From Streptomyces antibioticus (GTDB lineage: Bacteria > Actinomycetota > Actinomycetes > Streptomycetales > Streptomycetaceae), in assembly GCF_002019855.1 (NCBI RefSeq), contig NZ_CM007717.1, positions 6,519,750 to 6,583,749 of the forward strand: 64,000 bases of DNA, in the 5' to 3' direction. This document shows, in pieces, positions 41,789 to 50,487 of the stretch. Every line of letters begins with the position of its first letter. Position 1 is the stretch's first letter. The notes under the pieces are model-generated. The model saw only the letters and a list, made by a program, of their open reading frames with translations. It was not told the DNA's origin and searched no databases. A program made the position numbers and the translations under genes.

Positions 41789-42474
41789 ACCGCTTCTTCG
41801 ACATTCCCAGCGACCTCCAGCACAGTTGGGCCGGTCTGATCGGGCTCCATCTGCGCGAGGCGCTGCTGCCGGTCCTGGGCGGACTGCTGCTCGCGCTGCC
41901 GCTCGCCCAGCTCTGCGTCCGGCTGCGCTGGCTGTACCCGCCCGTCCTGTGGGTGACGACGGTCCTCTACGCGATCCCGTCGCTGGCGTTCTTCGTCGTC
42001 CTCATCGACTACACCGGCCAGACCGAGACCACGGTGATGATCCCGCTCACCGTCTACACGCTCGTCGTCCTGGTCCCGGCGATCGTCGACGGCGTCCGCT
42101 CGGTCCCGCAGGAGACCCTCGCCGCCGCCACCGCCATGGGCTTCGGACCCGTACGCCGGTACGTCCAGGTCCAGTTGCCGATCGCCGTGCCCGCCATCAT
42201 CGCGGGCCTGCGGGTGGCGACCGTGTCCAGCATCAGCCTGGTCAGCGTCGGCACCCTGATCGGCAACCAGGGCGCCCTCGGCAATCTGCTGCACGACGCG
42301 ACCATCTACAACCGGCCCGAACTCGCCTGGAACGCCGTGCTCACCATGGCCGTCCTCGCGATCCTCGCCGACGCCCTGCTGGTCGGCCTGCGGGTCCTGC
42401 TGACGCCCTGGATGCCGAGCGGCACGGCAGGACGCGCCGACCTCCGCGTCCGTAAGGAGGCCGTGGCCCCGTGA
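41785..42474 (+). CDS. Quaternary-amine ABC transporter permease 1
   Basis: A 229-residue membrane permease with about five helices and the ABC-permease coupling loop (ETLAAATAMGFGPVRRYVQVQ). It belongs to the OpuCB/ProW family. It overlaps both neighbours by 4 bp, so the three genes are translationally coupled. The N-terminal SWAGLIGLHLREALLPVLGG matches OpuCB-like starts. Confidence 0.92.
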   Translation: MNRFFDIPSDLQHSWAGLIGLHLREALLPVLGGLLLALPLAQLCVRLRWLYPPVLWVTTVLYAIPSLAFFVVLIDYTGQTETTVMIPLTVYTLVVLVPAIVDGVRSVPQETLAAATAMGFGPVRRYVQVQLPIAVPAIIAGLRVATVSSISLVSVGTLIGNQGALGNLLHDATIYNRPELAWNAVLTMAVLAILADALLVGLRVLLTPWMPSGTAGRADLRVRKEAVAP

Positions 42475-43139
42475 ACGTACTCCACTACGTCCAGGCGTTC
42501 TTCAGCGACCATGCGCACTGGCAGGGCTACGACGGCATCCCCACCCGGGTGGGCGAGCACATCGGATACACCCTGGAGGCGCTCGCCCTGGCCGCCCTGA
42601 TCGGACTGCCGGTCGGTCTGCTCACCGGGCACTTCGGACGCGGCGGGAACACCCTGTCGCTGATCGCCACCGCCGCGCGGGCGCTGCCGACCTTCGGTCT
42701 GCTGGTGCTGATGACCATGCTGATCGGCTTCGGCATGCTGCCGGTGATGATCCCGCTGGTGGTGCTCGCCGTCCCGCCGATCCTGGTCACCACCTACGAG
42801 GCGGTGCGCTCCGTCGACCGGTCCCCGGTGGACGCCGCGCGGGGCATGGGCATGAGGGAGGCCGGGGTCCTGCTGCGCGTCGAACTCCCCGTCGCTCTCC
42901 CGCTGATCCTGGGCGGGCTGCGCTCGGCGGCCATCCAGATCGTCTCCACGGCCACCATCGCCGCGTACGTCAGCCTCGGCGGCCTCGGCCGGTACATCGT
43001 CGACGGCCTCTACCAGCGCGACTACGAGAAGGTCGTCGGCGGCGCCACCCTGGTCGCCGGCCTCGCCCTCGTCACGCTCGGGCTGTTCTGGGCGGTGGGC
43101 CGGGTGGCGGTGTCGGCGGGGGTGCGGCGCAGCAACTGA
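42471..43139 (+). CDS. Quaternary-amine ABC transporter permease 2
   Basis: A 222-residue permease of the OpuCD type with five helices and the coupling loop SPVDAARGMGMREAGVLLRV. It ends the ATPase-permease-permease unit. The expected substrate-binding protein does not follow; it is found on the same strand 4.8 kb further on (47933-48901), beyond an opposite-strand conservon. A long hairpin follows the stop codon. Confidence 0.92.
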   Translation: MNVLHYVQAFFSDHAHWQGYDGIPTRVGEHIGYTLEALALAALIGLPVGLLTGHFGRGGNTLSLIATAARALPTFGLLVLMTMLIGFGMLPVMIPLVVLAVPPILVTTYEAVRSVDRSPVDAARGMGMREAGVLLRVELPVALPLILGGLRSAAIQIVSTATIAAYVSLGGLGRYIVDGLYQRDYEKVVGGATLVAGLALVTLGLFWAVGRVAVSAGVRRSN

Positions 43140-43156
43140 GACGGGTGCGACGTACG

Positions 43157-43197
43157 AGGGCGGCCCGCCGACGGATCTCCGTCCGGCGAGCCGCCCT
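43157..43197. terminator. Bidirectional hairpin between ABC permease and cvnD
   Basis: Inverted repeat with 19-20-nt arms, a 2-nt loop and one bulge (centre ACGGA-TC-TCCGT; outer AGGGCGGC and GCCGCCCT). In the plus direction it is followed by a T-rich run (TTGTCCTTGCCCTTG). It separates the convergent permease and conservon operons. Confidence 0.7.
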
Positions 43198-43236
43198 TGT
43201 CCTTGCCCTTGTGGTCCTTGTGTGCGGCGCCTGCGC

Positions 43237-43836
43237 TCAGCCCTCCGAGCGGGCCAGAGCCTGTTCCAGGACGACCAGCAGCGCGTCCCGCACCGAGCCC
43301 CGTTCGCGGGCGTCGAAGACCAGGATCGGGACACCGTCGGACACGTCGAGGGCCCAGCGGACCTCGTCCAGCGTGTGCGCCACCCGGCCGTCGAAGGCGT
43401 TGACGGCCACCGCGAACGGGATCTGCTTGTGCTCGAAGTAGTCCACGGCCGCGTAGCAGTCGTCGAGCCGGCGGGTGTCGACGATGACGAGGCCGCCGAC
43501 CGCGCCCTCCACGAGGTCGTCCCACATGAAGCCGAACCGTTCCTGCCCGGGGGTGCCGAACAGGTAGAGCTTCAGGGTCGGGTCGATGGTGATGCAGCCG
43601 AAGTCCATCGCGACCGTCGTCGTGGTCTTGGTGGGGGTGTGGCTGAGGTCGTCCACACCCGCGGCGACCTCGGTGATGGCGGCCTCGGTGGTGAGCGGCT
43701 CGATCTCGGAGATCGAGCCGACGGCGGTGGTCTTGCCGACGCCGAAGCCGCCCGCGATCACCAGTTTCACCGGCAGCGGCGGCCGCACGGCGGCCTGGCC
43801 GGTCCGGGTTCGGACCAGCGGTTCAGTCGGAGTCAC
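43237..43836 (-). CDS. cvnD: Conservon GTPase CvnD
   Basis: A 199-residue small GTP-binding protein of the conservon type. The P-loop is GGFGVGKTT (29-37), and LYLFGTPGQERFGFMWDDLV resembles the DxxG switch region. The NKxD motif is replaced by AVNAFDG. Last gene of the four-gene conservon; the start (GTG, 43836) overlaps the DUF742 gene by 14 bp. Conservons are thought to act like membrane-associated heterotrimeric G-protein-like complexes in Streptomyces. Confidence 0.9.
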   Translation of the reverse strand: MTPTEPLVRTRTGQAAVRPPLPVKLVIAGGFGVGKTTAVGSISEIEPLTTEAAITEVAAGVDDLSHTPTKTTTTVAMDFGCITIDPTLKLYLFGTPGQERFGFMWDDLVEGAVGGLVIVDTRRLDDCYAAVDYFEHKQIPFAVAVNAFDGRVAHTLDEVRWALDVSDGVPILVFDARERGSVRDALLVVLEQALARSEG

Positions 43837-44263
43837 GGAGTACCCCCCGGGAGTCGGGGATGGCCCGCAGGCCATCGATAACCCTGCGCAGTACGGACGC
43901 GTCATGGGTGACGCCGGAGTCGGGCACGTGCACGGAGAGCTGCCCCGCCGTCCGCAGGTCCTCGGCGAGGACCCGCACCACGTTCAGGTGCAGCTTCAGT
44001 CTGGCGGCGATCTCCGCGATCGACTGCGGTTGCCTGCAAGCGGCGACGATGTCGTGCTGTTCGAACGAGAGCCGGTCGAGCACGGCGAGTCCCTCACTGG
44101 TCGCGACCAGTTGGGTCTCGACGGGCATCGTCCGGCCGGACGACGCCTCGCCCGCGCCCGCCACCCGGCCCGCGGTGACCAGGAAGGGCCGTACGGCGGA
44201 CGCGGGGCGGACCGGTGCGAGTCCGTCGTCGTCCACGTCGTCCGGAGTCCGGCCGTCCGCCAT
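43823..44263 (-). CDS. cvnC: Conservon protein CvnC (DUF742)
   Basis: A 146-residue DUF742 protein with a winged-helix-like core (SFEQHDIVAACRQPQSIAEI followed by RLKLHLNVVRVLAEDL). It has no catalytic motif. CvnC is the third component of conservons and probably bridges CvnB and the GTPase. ATG start, 43 bp after cvnB. Confidence 0.9.
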   Translation of the reverse strand: MADGRTPDDVDDDGLAPVRPASAVRPFLVTAGRVAGAGEASSGRTMPVETQLVATSEGLAVLDRLSFEQHDIVAACRQPQSIAEIAARLKLHLNVVRVLAEDLRTAGQLSVHVPDSGVTHDASVLRRVIDGLRAIPDSRGVLRDSD

Positions 44264-44306
44264 CGGTGTCGTTCGCTTCCTCTGCGGTTCCTGCGGTGCC
44301 GGACGC

Positions 44307-44783
44307 TCAGCGCGTCCGCGTGGCGCCGACGCTGTTCTTCAGCTCCAGCACGAGCTGCGGACTGAGCGCGGTGCCCGCGCGGTTGGCGAACACCGTCATC
44401 TCGTAGGCGATGTTGCCCAGCTTGGCCTCCTTGTCGGTGACCACGCCGAGCACGGCGCCGCTGCCGATCGCGGAGACCAGGACGTGACCGCCCTCCAGAT
44501 CGATGATGACCTTGTTCAGACCGCCCAGGCCGTAGTTGCCGGAGGCGCCCGCGGCGAGGCTGGTGATGCCGGAGACGATCGCGGCCAGCCGCTCGGAGTC
44601 GGCGTGCTCGCGTAGTTCCGACACGGCGATCAGCAGGCCGTCGGAGGACACCGCGATCGCGTCCACGACGCCGGCCGTCTCGGTGGCGAAACGGTTGAGC
44701 AGCCAGGTGAAGTCGGCTGCGGCGGCGCGCAGATCGGTCGGCGTGGCGTCTCCCGAGGGAGTCTCACCTGTCGACGTGCTCAC
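44307..44783 (-). CDS. cvnB: Conservon protein CvnB (Roadblock/LC7)
   Basis: A 158-residue Roadblock/LC7 domain protein (about 22-145, DFTWLLNRFATETAGVVDAI and LLIAVSELREHADSERLAAI). In conservons it links the sensor CvnA to the GTPase CvnD, perhaps as a GTPase regulator. The GTG start overlaps the stop of cvnA by 4 bp. Confidence 0.92.
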   Translation of the reverse strand: MSTSTGETPSGDATPTDLRAAAADFTWLLNRFATETAGVVDAIAVSSDGLLIAVSELREHADSERLAAIVSGITSLAAGASGNYGLGGLNKVIIDLEGGHVLVSAIGSGAVLGVVTDKEAKLGNIAYEMTVFANRAGTALSPQLVLELKNSVGATRTR

Positions 44784-47542
44784 TGCTCGGCTCCTTCCGG
44801 AAGGTGGTTCTGGTGGTTCTGGTGGTGCTCGGTGGGGGTGGGCTCGGGGGTCGGCTGCGGGTGCGGCCGTGCGTGTTCGCCGGTGTCGCCGACGGAGTCG
44901 CGGTGGGCGCGTTCGACGGCCGCCTCGAACTCCTCCAGCGCGCTGCGGACGGCGTCCGCGTCGGCGGGGCGGGCGGCCTGGCGGGCCGCCTGCTGAGCGG
45001 CGTCCGCGGTGGTCCGCAGGGTCGCTCCGCGCACCCGGCGGCGCAGGGGGCGGGGGCCGTCGTCGCCGGTGGCTGTGGCAGCGCCGGGTGAGGCGTGGCC
45101 GTTGGCGGGTGTGCGGTCGGGTGCGGGTGCGGGTGCGGGTGCGGGTGCCGGTGCGGGCGCCCGTGCGGGCGCCGGTTCTTGCTTCGGCTCCGGGGCGGTG
45201 GCCAGGGGCGAGGTGCCCTCGGAGCTGGTGCGGGGGGTCGGGACGGCCGGGACGCCGGAGCGCACGGGGGCCGCCGGCGGGACGGAGGTCACCGGGTCGG
45301 GTGCGTCGGCGGTCCCCTGCGGGGCGGTCGCCTCGGAGGACGCCTCCCCGACGGACTCGTGCTCCGCGGCCGTCTCCTGTTCCTGTTCCTGCTCCTGCTC
45401 CTGCTCGCGGCGTGGCACGCGGCGGGGGAGCGGGCCGGCCTCCTCGGTGTCCTCGGTGACGGCCCAGGACGGTACGGAGGACGCGCGGGACGGGCCCGAC
45501 GACGGCGCCGACGGGGCGGGCAGCTCGGCCGGAGCCGAGGCGTCCGCCGGTCCGTCCACACCGCTCAGCGTCAGCAGCAGGGACGACGGGATGGTCACCT
45601 CGGCCGTCACACCGCCGCCCGGGGTGCGGGAGAGGGCGACGTCGATGTCCCAGCGGCGGGCCAGGGCGCCGACCACGAACAGGCCGAGCACCTTCGTCGG
45701 CACCAGGTCGAGACGCTCACGGCGCACCAGACGGGCGTTCTCCTCGGCCAGCCGCTCGGCGCTCATGCCGAGGCCGTGGTCGGCCACGGTGATCGTCGCG
45801 CCGCCCTCCGCGGAGTCCACCGCCACCTCGACGGCGCTGCCCTCGGGCGAGAACGACACGGCGTTCTCCAGGAGTTCGGCGATCATCAGCGTGAGGTCGC
45901 CGATGATGTCGGGCTCCACGATCGTCTCGGAACCGGCGTACAGGCGTACCCGCTGGAAGCCCTCGATCTGGCCGAGCGCGGCGCGCACCACGTTGGTGAG
46001 CGCGGTCGGACCGGAGTCGAGGACGGTCTCGCGGATGCCGGCGAGCAGCATCAGGCTGTCGGCGTTGCGGCGCAGCCGGACGGCGATGTGGTCGATGGAG
46101 TAGAGGCGTTCGAGCAGCGCCGGGTCGGTCTCGCCGCGCTCCACCGCGTCGATCAGGGCGAGCTGACGGGTGGTCAGGTTGCTGACGCGGCGGCCGACGT
46201 TGCCGAACATCTCGGCGACGTTGCGCCGGCTGAGCACCTGGCGCTCCAGCAGGGCGGCCGCGGTGGTCTGCACGTTGTTGAACGCCTCGGCGAGTTCACC
46301 GATCTCGTCGTCGGCGGTGACCGGCAGTTCGCGCAGCTTCGGCGGGCCGGACTCCTCGGCGTCGTCGTCGGCCACCCGGGCCAGCTCGCGCCCGGCGATG
46401 TCGGCGACCTCCTGCGCGGCGCCGGTCAGCGCCAGCACCGGCCGGACCACGGAACGGCGGACCAGCACGGAGAAGGCGATCCACAGGACGAAGCTGAGCA
46501 GCGCCAGGTTCAGCAGCAGGCCCGCGCGCAACTCGGCGCTGGAGGCGGCCTCGTCGGCGCGGTCGGCGATGTCGTCGATCAGCGACGTGGTGATCTTCAG
46601 CCGTGTCTCGGACTGCGCGCTGTACTCGGGGTAGGAGGCGAGGGCCGCCCGGAACGCGGTCCGGATGTCGGCCTTGGACTCCGCCTGCAACGCCGAGGGA
46701 TCCACGGCGAGTTCGGCGAAGTGCTGGCCGATCACCGCCTGCGAGGAGTTGTGCTCGATGCCGTGCAGCCGGTCGGTCTGCGCCTCGGTGGCGAACCGGG
46801 CGAACCGCTCGGCCTGGTACTGGTACACCTCGTAGGAGCCGACCGCGCCGGTGAACTCGATGAGCGCGTTGCTGTCACCGGTCCGGGCGGAGAACACACC
46901 GGTCTCGTAGGCGCCGTGCGCGGCGTCGGCGCGCAGCAGCGAGTCGAGCAGGTTGCCGGTGAAGGTGGTCGCCAGACCGGTGTTGCGGTCCAGACCGAGG
47001 CCGTCGATGAGGGCCTTGGCCGCGTTCGCGTACGCCGGGTCGATGTTGTCGGCGGGCAGATAGCCCTGCTCGATGGTGTCCCGCAGGCCGGCCAGGCCCT
47101 GGACCTCGCGCAGCGCCTGTGCCTCGGTGTCGGGCAGCCGGTCGCCGAAGGCGTCGACCACCTTGCGGACCTGCGCGTCGACGGCGAGCTGGGACTGCCG
47201 GTAGGCGTCGGTGGAGGGCGTGCCCCCGTCGAAGGACGCCTGGTAGCGCACGGAGAGCAGGACCGCCTGCTGGTGCTCGTCCTGGAGTTCGGCGACGAGC
47301 TGGGCCACCTGGGCGCTGTCCCGCACCAGTTGGGCCGCCGACTCGGCACGGTTGGACTCCTGCACCAGATCGACGATCAGGTACGTGAGGAGCAGGGCGA
47401 TCACCGTCAGCGGGATACCGACGAGTACGTTCAGCTTGCGCTGGAAGGGCCATCGGTCGGCGAATCCCCGCAGTCCCCGTCGCGGGGACGACGGTGCCGA
47501 ACGGGCCGACCGGGCGGGCGCGTCCACCTCTTTCGTGGACAC
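44780..47542 (-). CDS. cvnA: Conservon sensor histidine kinase-like protein CvnA
   Basis: A 920-residue membrane protein. An N-terminal helix (~41-63), an extracytoplasmic nitrate/nitrite-sensing-like (NIT) region of ~280 residues and a second helix (~355-375) precede a HAMP-like linker and a HATPase domain (LLENAVSFSPEGSAVEVAV, ITVADHGLGMS). A canonical HisKA phospho-acceptor is not seen, as is usual for CvnA proteins. The last ~270 residues are low complexity, including Glu-Gln and Pro-Ala repeats encoded by hexanucleotide runs. GTG start at 47542 follows GGAGG. First gene of the operon. Confidence 0.9.
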   Translation of the reverse strand: MSTKEVDAPARSARSAPSSPRRGLRGFADRWPFQRKLNVLVGIPLTVIALLLTYLIVDLVQESNRAESAAQLVRDSAQVAQLVAELQDEHQQAVLLSVRYQASFDGGTPSTDAYRQSQLAVDAQVRKVVDAFGDRLPDTEAQALREVQGLAGLRDTIEQGYLPADNIDPAYANAAKALIDGLGLDRNTGLATTFTGNLLDSLLRADAAHGAYETGVFSARTGDSNALIEFTGAVGSYEVYQYQAERFARFATEAQTDRLHGIEHNSSQAVIGQHFAELAVDPSALQAESKADIRTAFRAALASYPEYSAQSETRLKITTSLIDDIADRADEAASSAELRAGLLLNLALLSFVLWIAFSVLVRRSVVRPVLALTGAAQEVADIAGRELARVADDDAEESGPPKLRELPVTADDEIGELAEAFNNVQTTAAALLERQVLSRRNVAEMFGNVGRRVSNLTTRQLALIDAVERGETDPALLERLYSIDHIAVRLRRNADSLMLLAGIRETVLDSGPTALTNVVRAALGQIEGFQRVRLYAGSETIVEPDIIGDLTLMIAELLENAVSFSPEGSAVEVAVDSAEGGATITVADHGLGMSAERLAEENARLVRRERLDLVPTKVLGLFVVGALARRWDIDVALSRTPGGGVTAEVTIPSSLLLTLSGVDGPADASAPAELPAPSAPSSGPSRASSVPSWAVTEDTEEAGPLPRRVPRREQEQEQEQEQETAAEHESVGEASSEATAPQGTADAPDPVTSVPPAAPVRSGVPAVPTPRTSSEGTSPLATAPEPKQEPAPARAPAPAPAPAPAPAPDRTPANGHASPGAATATGDDGPRPLRRRVRGATLRTTADAAQQAARQAARPADADAVRSALEEFEAAVERAHRDSVGDTGEHARPHPQPTPEPTPTEHHQNHQNHLPEGAEQ
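45119..45175. repeat. Hexanucleotide tandem repeat encoding a Pro-Ala run in CvnA
   Basis: Repeats of GGTGCG encode alternating Pro and Ala residues in the C-terminal tail of CvnA. A second hexanucleotide run (45378-45412) encodes alternating Gln and Glu. Both could change length by slippage. Confidence 0.7.
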
Positions 47543-47932
47543 CGGGCCTCCTTCAAGGGGGTGTTGCGAGCGTGATGACGGGCACGCGTGTGACCGGATG
47601 TACGGAACGGCACCCGAGCGGCCCCCGCACACCGCCGTGGTTGACGTCAACTCTGGGGACACTATCGCTTCTTTGTACGGCCCCGTGTGTTGCCCTACGT
47701 CAAGAATCCATTACGAAGCGCCCCCAGGTTCTGCACGATTGGCGGCCGAACAACACACAAGTCCCCATGAAACGAACCCAATCGACAGATGGACCGCACT
47801 TGACTGACCGAGAACGGGGTGGATTGGATCAGGCCAGAGCGTTCGCCCGTCCACCGGTCCGACCGTGCCGACGGCGCGCCTCGACAGCTCCACCGCGACA
47901 CGTCCTCGCCCCCCAGAGCTCGGAACGGAACC
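47543..47932. other. Divergent promoter region between cvnA and the binding-protein gene
   Basis: About 390 bp with no credible gene. A TTGACG box inside a 12-bp palindrome (47640-47651), followed after 16 bp by TATCGC, could be a plus-strand promoter. A second TTGACGTA lies on the minus strand at ~47696-47703. The segment 47650-47800 is AT-rich compared with its surroundings. Confidence 0.4.
47640..47651. promoter_or_regulatory. 12-bp perfect palindrome overlapping a TTGACG box
   Basis: GTTGACGTCAAC is self-complementary and contains TTGACG on both strands. It may be an operator superimposed on divergent -35 elements for cvnA and the binding-protein gene. The regulator is unknown. Confidence 0.45.
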
Positions 47933-48901
47933 GTGACTTCCAACGCCCACAGCAGCAGGTCCAGGTCCTTCAGGAACCACCCCGGCGCGGCGGCCGTCGC
48001 GCTCGCCGCGAGCGCGGCCCTGCTGGCGGGATGTTCCTCCTCGTCCGACGACACCGCCGACGACCCCCTGGCCGGTGACAAGGCGGCCGGCGGCACCGTC
48101 GTCGTCGGGTCCAACAACTTCGCCGAGAGCATCCTGCTCGCCGACATCTACGGCGAGGCCCTGAAGGCCAAGGGCATCAAGGTCTCCTACAAGCCCAACA
48201 TCGGCAGCCGCGAGACGACGTACGGCCTGCTCAAGAACGGTTCCATCACCGTTCTGCCGGAGTACAACGGCTCGCTGCTCGCCTACCTCGACCCCAAGGC
48301 CGAGCAGAAGTCCCTCGCGACCGTGAACGCGGCCGCGTCGGCCAAGCTCGACTCCAAGCTGACGCTGCTGGAGTCCTCGCCGGCCGAGGACAAGGACTCC
48401 GTCACGATCAACGCGGAGACCGCCAAGAAGTACAACCTCACCGGTGAGTCGACGCTCGCCGACCTCAAGGACATCGCCCCCGAGCTGATCCTCGGCGGCT
48501 CGCCCGAGTTCCAGACCCGCCAGCAGGGCATGGTCGGCCTGGAGTCGGTGTACGGGCTGAAGTTCAAGTCCTTCAAGGCGCTCGACGCGGGCGGCCCGCT
48601 GACCCAGGCGGCGCTGAAGAAGAACACCGTGCAGGCGGCGGACATCTTCACCACGGACCCGACGATCACCAAGGAGAAGTTCGTCGTCCTCCAGGACCCG
48701 GAGAACCTCTTCGGCTTCGCCAACGTGACGCCCCTCGCCTACAAGAGCGGCCTCACCCAGGAGGCGATCGACGCGCTGAACGCCGTCTCCGCCAAGCTGG
48801 ACACCAAGACCCTGCTCGACCTGGATTCCCAGGTGCAGTTGGAGAGCAAGGACCCGCTGGACGTCGCCAAGGAGTGGCTGAAGTCGGTGGGCCTGGACTG
48901 A
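47933..48901 (+). CDS. Quaternary-amine (OpuC-type) substrate-binding lipoprotein
   Basis: A 322-residue lipoprotein (lipobox LLAGC, C34) of the OpuCC/OsmX family: GTVVVGSNNFAESILLADIY, GSRETTYGLLKNGSITVLPE and the C-terminal LDSQVQLESKDPLDVAKEWL are typical. It should feed the ABC transporter encoded at 40.6-43.1 kb, although a conservon lies between. GTG start with a weak GGAACGG site. It is followed after 25 bp by an ammonia-lyase homologue, so the two are probably co-transcribed. Ligand not known; betaine, choline, carnitine or ergothioneine are candidates. Confidence 0.88.
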   Translation: MTSNAHSSRSRSFRNHPGAAAVALAASAALLAGCSSSSDDTADDPLAGDKAAGGTVVVGSNNFAESILLADIYGEALKAKGIKVSYKPNIGSRETTYGLLKNGSITVLPEYNGSLLAYLDPKAEQKSLATVNAAASAKLDSKLTLLESSPAEDKDSVTINAETAKKYNLTGESTLADLKDIAPELILGGSPEFQTRQQGMVGLESVYGLKFKSFKALDAGGPLTQAALKKNTVQAADIFTTDPTITKEKFVVLQDPENLFGFANVTPLAYKSGLTQEAIDALNAVSAKLDTKTLLDLDSQVQLESKDPLDVAKEWLKSVGLD

Positions 48902-48926
48902 TCCCGGCCCGACCCCTGAACCACCC

Positions 48927-50474
48927 GTGGAGCGCACACCGGACGGCCCCGGCCGGGTCGTCCTGAACGGCACCACCCTCACCGTCGGCGAGCTGATCGC
49001 GCTCGCCGACGGTGCGGCCGTGCCCGCCGTCGCCCCCGAGGCACGGGACCGTGCCCTGCGCTCCTGGCGCGCCGCCGAACGCCTCGCCGCCACCGGGAGC
49101 CTCTACGGCCGCGGCACCGGCGTCGGCGCGCAGCGCTCCGTGCCGGTCGACCCGCACGACGAGCGCGCGCACGGGCTGCGGCTGCTGCGCAGCCACGCGG
49201 GCGGCGCCGGGGCGCTGCTTCCGGCCCGCCAGGTCCGCGCGATGCTCGCCGTCCGCGCCAACCAGCTCCTCGCCGGCGGCTCCGGCATCCAGCCCGCCTT
49301 CATCGACGCCCTCACCGAGGCCCTGCGCCTGGGCGTCCACCCGGAGGTCCACGAGTACGGCGCCGTGGGCACCGGCGACCTCACGGCCCTCGCCCAGACC
49401 GGCCTCACGCTCATCGGCGAACGCCCTTGGATGAAGGGGGAGTTGCCGTCGGCGGTGCAGCCCGCGGTGCTCCAGGGCGGACCCGCGCCGGAGGACGCCC
49501 CGCCCGTCGTCCCGGCGGGGCCCGCCGCGCTGCCCGCACCCGTCACCCTCCGCCCCGGTGACGCGCTCGCCCTGCTCAGCAGCAACGCGCTCGCGCTCGG
49601 ACAGGCCGCCCTCGCGCAGTCCGGGCTGGACACCCTCCTGCGGGCCACCCATGTCGTCGCCGCGCTGTCGCTGGCCGCCGTGTCCGGCTCGGCGGAGGCG
49701 TACGCGGCGCCCGTGCACGCGCTGCGGCCCTACCCCGGCGCCGCCCGCGCCGCCGCCGAGGTACGGCGCCACCTCGGGCTCGACGAGCGGGCCTCGGGGC
49801 CGCCCGGCCGGCGGATCCAGGACCCGTTCGGCTTCCGGGCCTTCCCGCAGGCCCACGGCTGTGCCCTGGACGCCGCCGACCGGCTGCGCGAGACCGTCGA
49901 GGTGGAGGTCAACTGCCCCTCGGAGAACCCCGTCATCACCCTCGACGGCACCGCCGCCTACCACCACGGCGGCTTCTTCGCCGCGCCCCTGGGCCTGGCC
50001 CTGGACGCGGCGAACCTCGCCCTGCTCCAGACCGCCCAGCTCTCCGCCGCCCGGCTCACCGCGCTCGGCGACCCGGGGCTCACCGGACTGTCCGCCTTCC
50101 TCGCCGTCGGGCCCGCGAGCAGCTCGGGCACGATGATCCTGGAGTACACCGCCAACTCGGCGCTCGCGGAGCTGCGTTCGTGCGCCGCCCCGGCCTCGGT
50201 GGGACACGCCGTCCTCTCCCGGGGCCTGGAGGAGGCGGCCAGTTTCGCGGGCCAGGCCGCCCGCCAGACCCTGCGCGCCACGGACGCCTACGCCACCGTA
50301 CTGGCCTGCGAACTCGTCTCCGCCGTACGGGCGTTGCGGCTGCTGCCCGCGCCGCCGCCGGTCGCCGCGTTCGCCGTGGCGTCGGCCGCCCTGCCGCTCG
50401 GCACGGACGACCGCCCGCTCACCGGCGATGTGACGGCGGCGACCGAACTCCTGCCGGTACTGGCCGCGTTGTGA
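48927..50474 (+). CDS. Aromatic amino acid ammonia-lyase family protein with non-canonical MIO site
   Basis: A 515-residue protein of the histidine/phenylalanine ammonia-lyase fold. Conserved features are the active-site tyrosine (Y60 in LYGRGTGVGAQ), GGSGIQP, the QDPFGFRAFPQAHG segment and SENPVI. The MIO-forming Ala-Ser-Gly is replaced: the region reads EYGAVGTGDLTALA, giving Gly-Thr-Gly at 148-150. The downstream Asn-Gly-Thr motif is also altered (LLSSNALALGQ). The enzyme may act without MIO or with a modified one. It follows the binding-protein gene by 25 bp. GTG start. Product and substrate unknown. Confidence 0.8.
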   Translation: MERTPDGPGRVVLNGTTLTVGELIALADGAAVPAVAPEARDRALRSWRAAERLAATGSLYGRGTGVGAQRSVPVDPHDERAHGLRLLRSHAGGAGALLPARQVRAMLAVRANQLLAGGSGIQPAFIDALTEALRLGVHPEVHEYGAVGTGDLTALAQTGLTLIGERPWMKGELPSAVQPAVLQGGPAPEDAPPVVPAGPAALPAPVTLRPGDALALLSSNALALGQAALAQSGLDTLLRATHVVAALSLAAVSGSAEAYAAPVHALRPYPGAARAAAEVRRHLGLDERASGPPGRRIQDPFGFRAFPQAHGCALDAADRLRETVEVEVNCPSENPVITLDGTAAYHHGGFFAAPLGLALDAANLALLQTAQLSAARLTALGDPGLTGLSAFLAVGPASSSGTMILEYTANSALAELRSCAAPASVGHAVLSRGLEEAASFAGQAARQTLRATDAYATVLACELVSAVRALRLLPAPPPVAAFAVASAALPLGTDDRPLTGDVTAATELLPVLAAL

Positions 50475-50487
50475 GGCGTACGGCGGA

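Noticed and set aside
45095..47575. 826-residue plus-strand frame opposite cvnA
   Set aside because: It is fully antisense to a conservon sensor with intact domains; no ribosome binding site or domain of its own.
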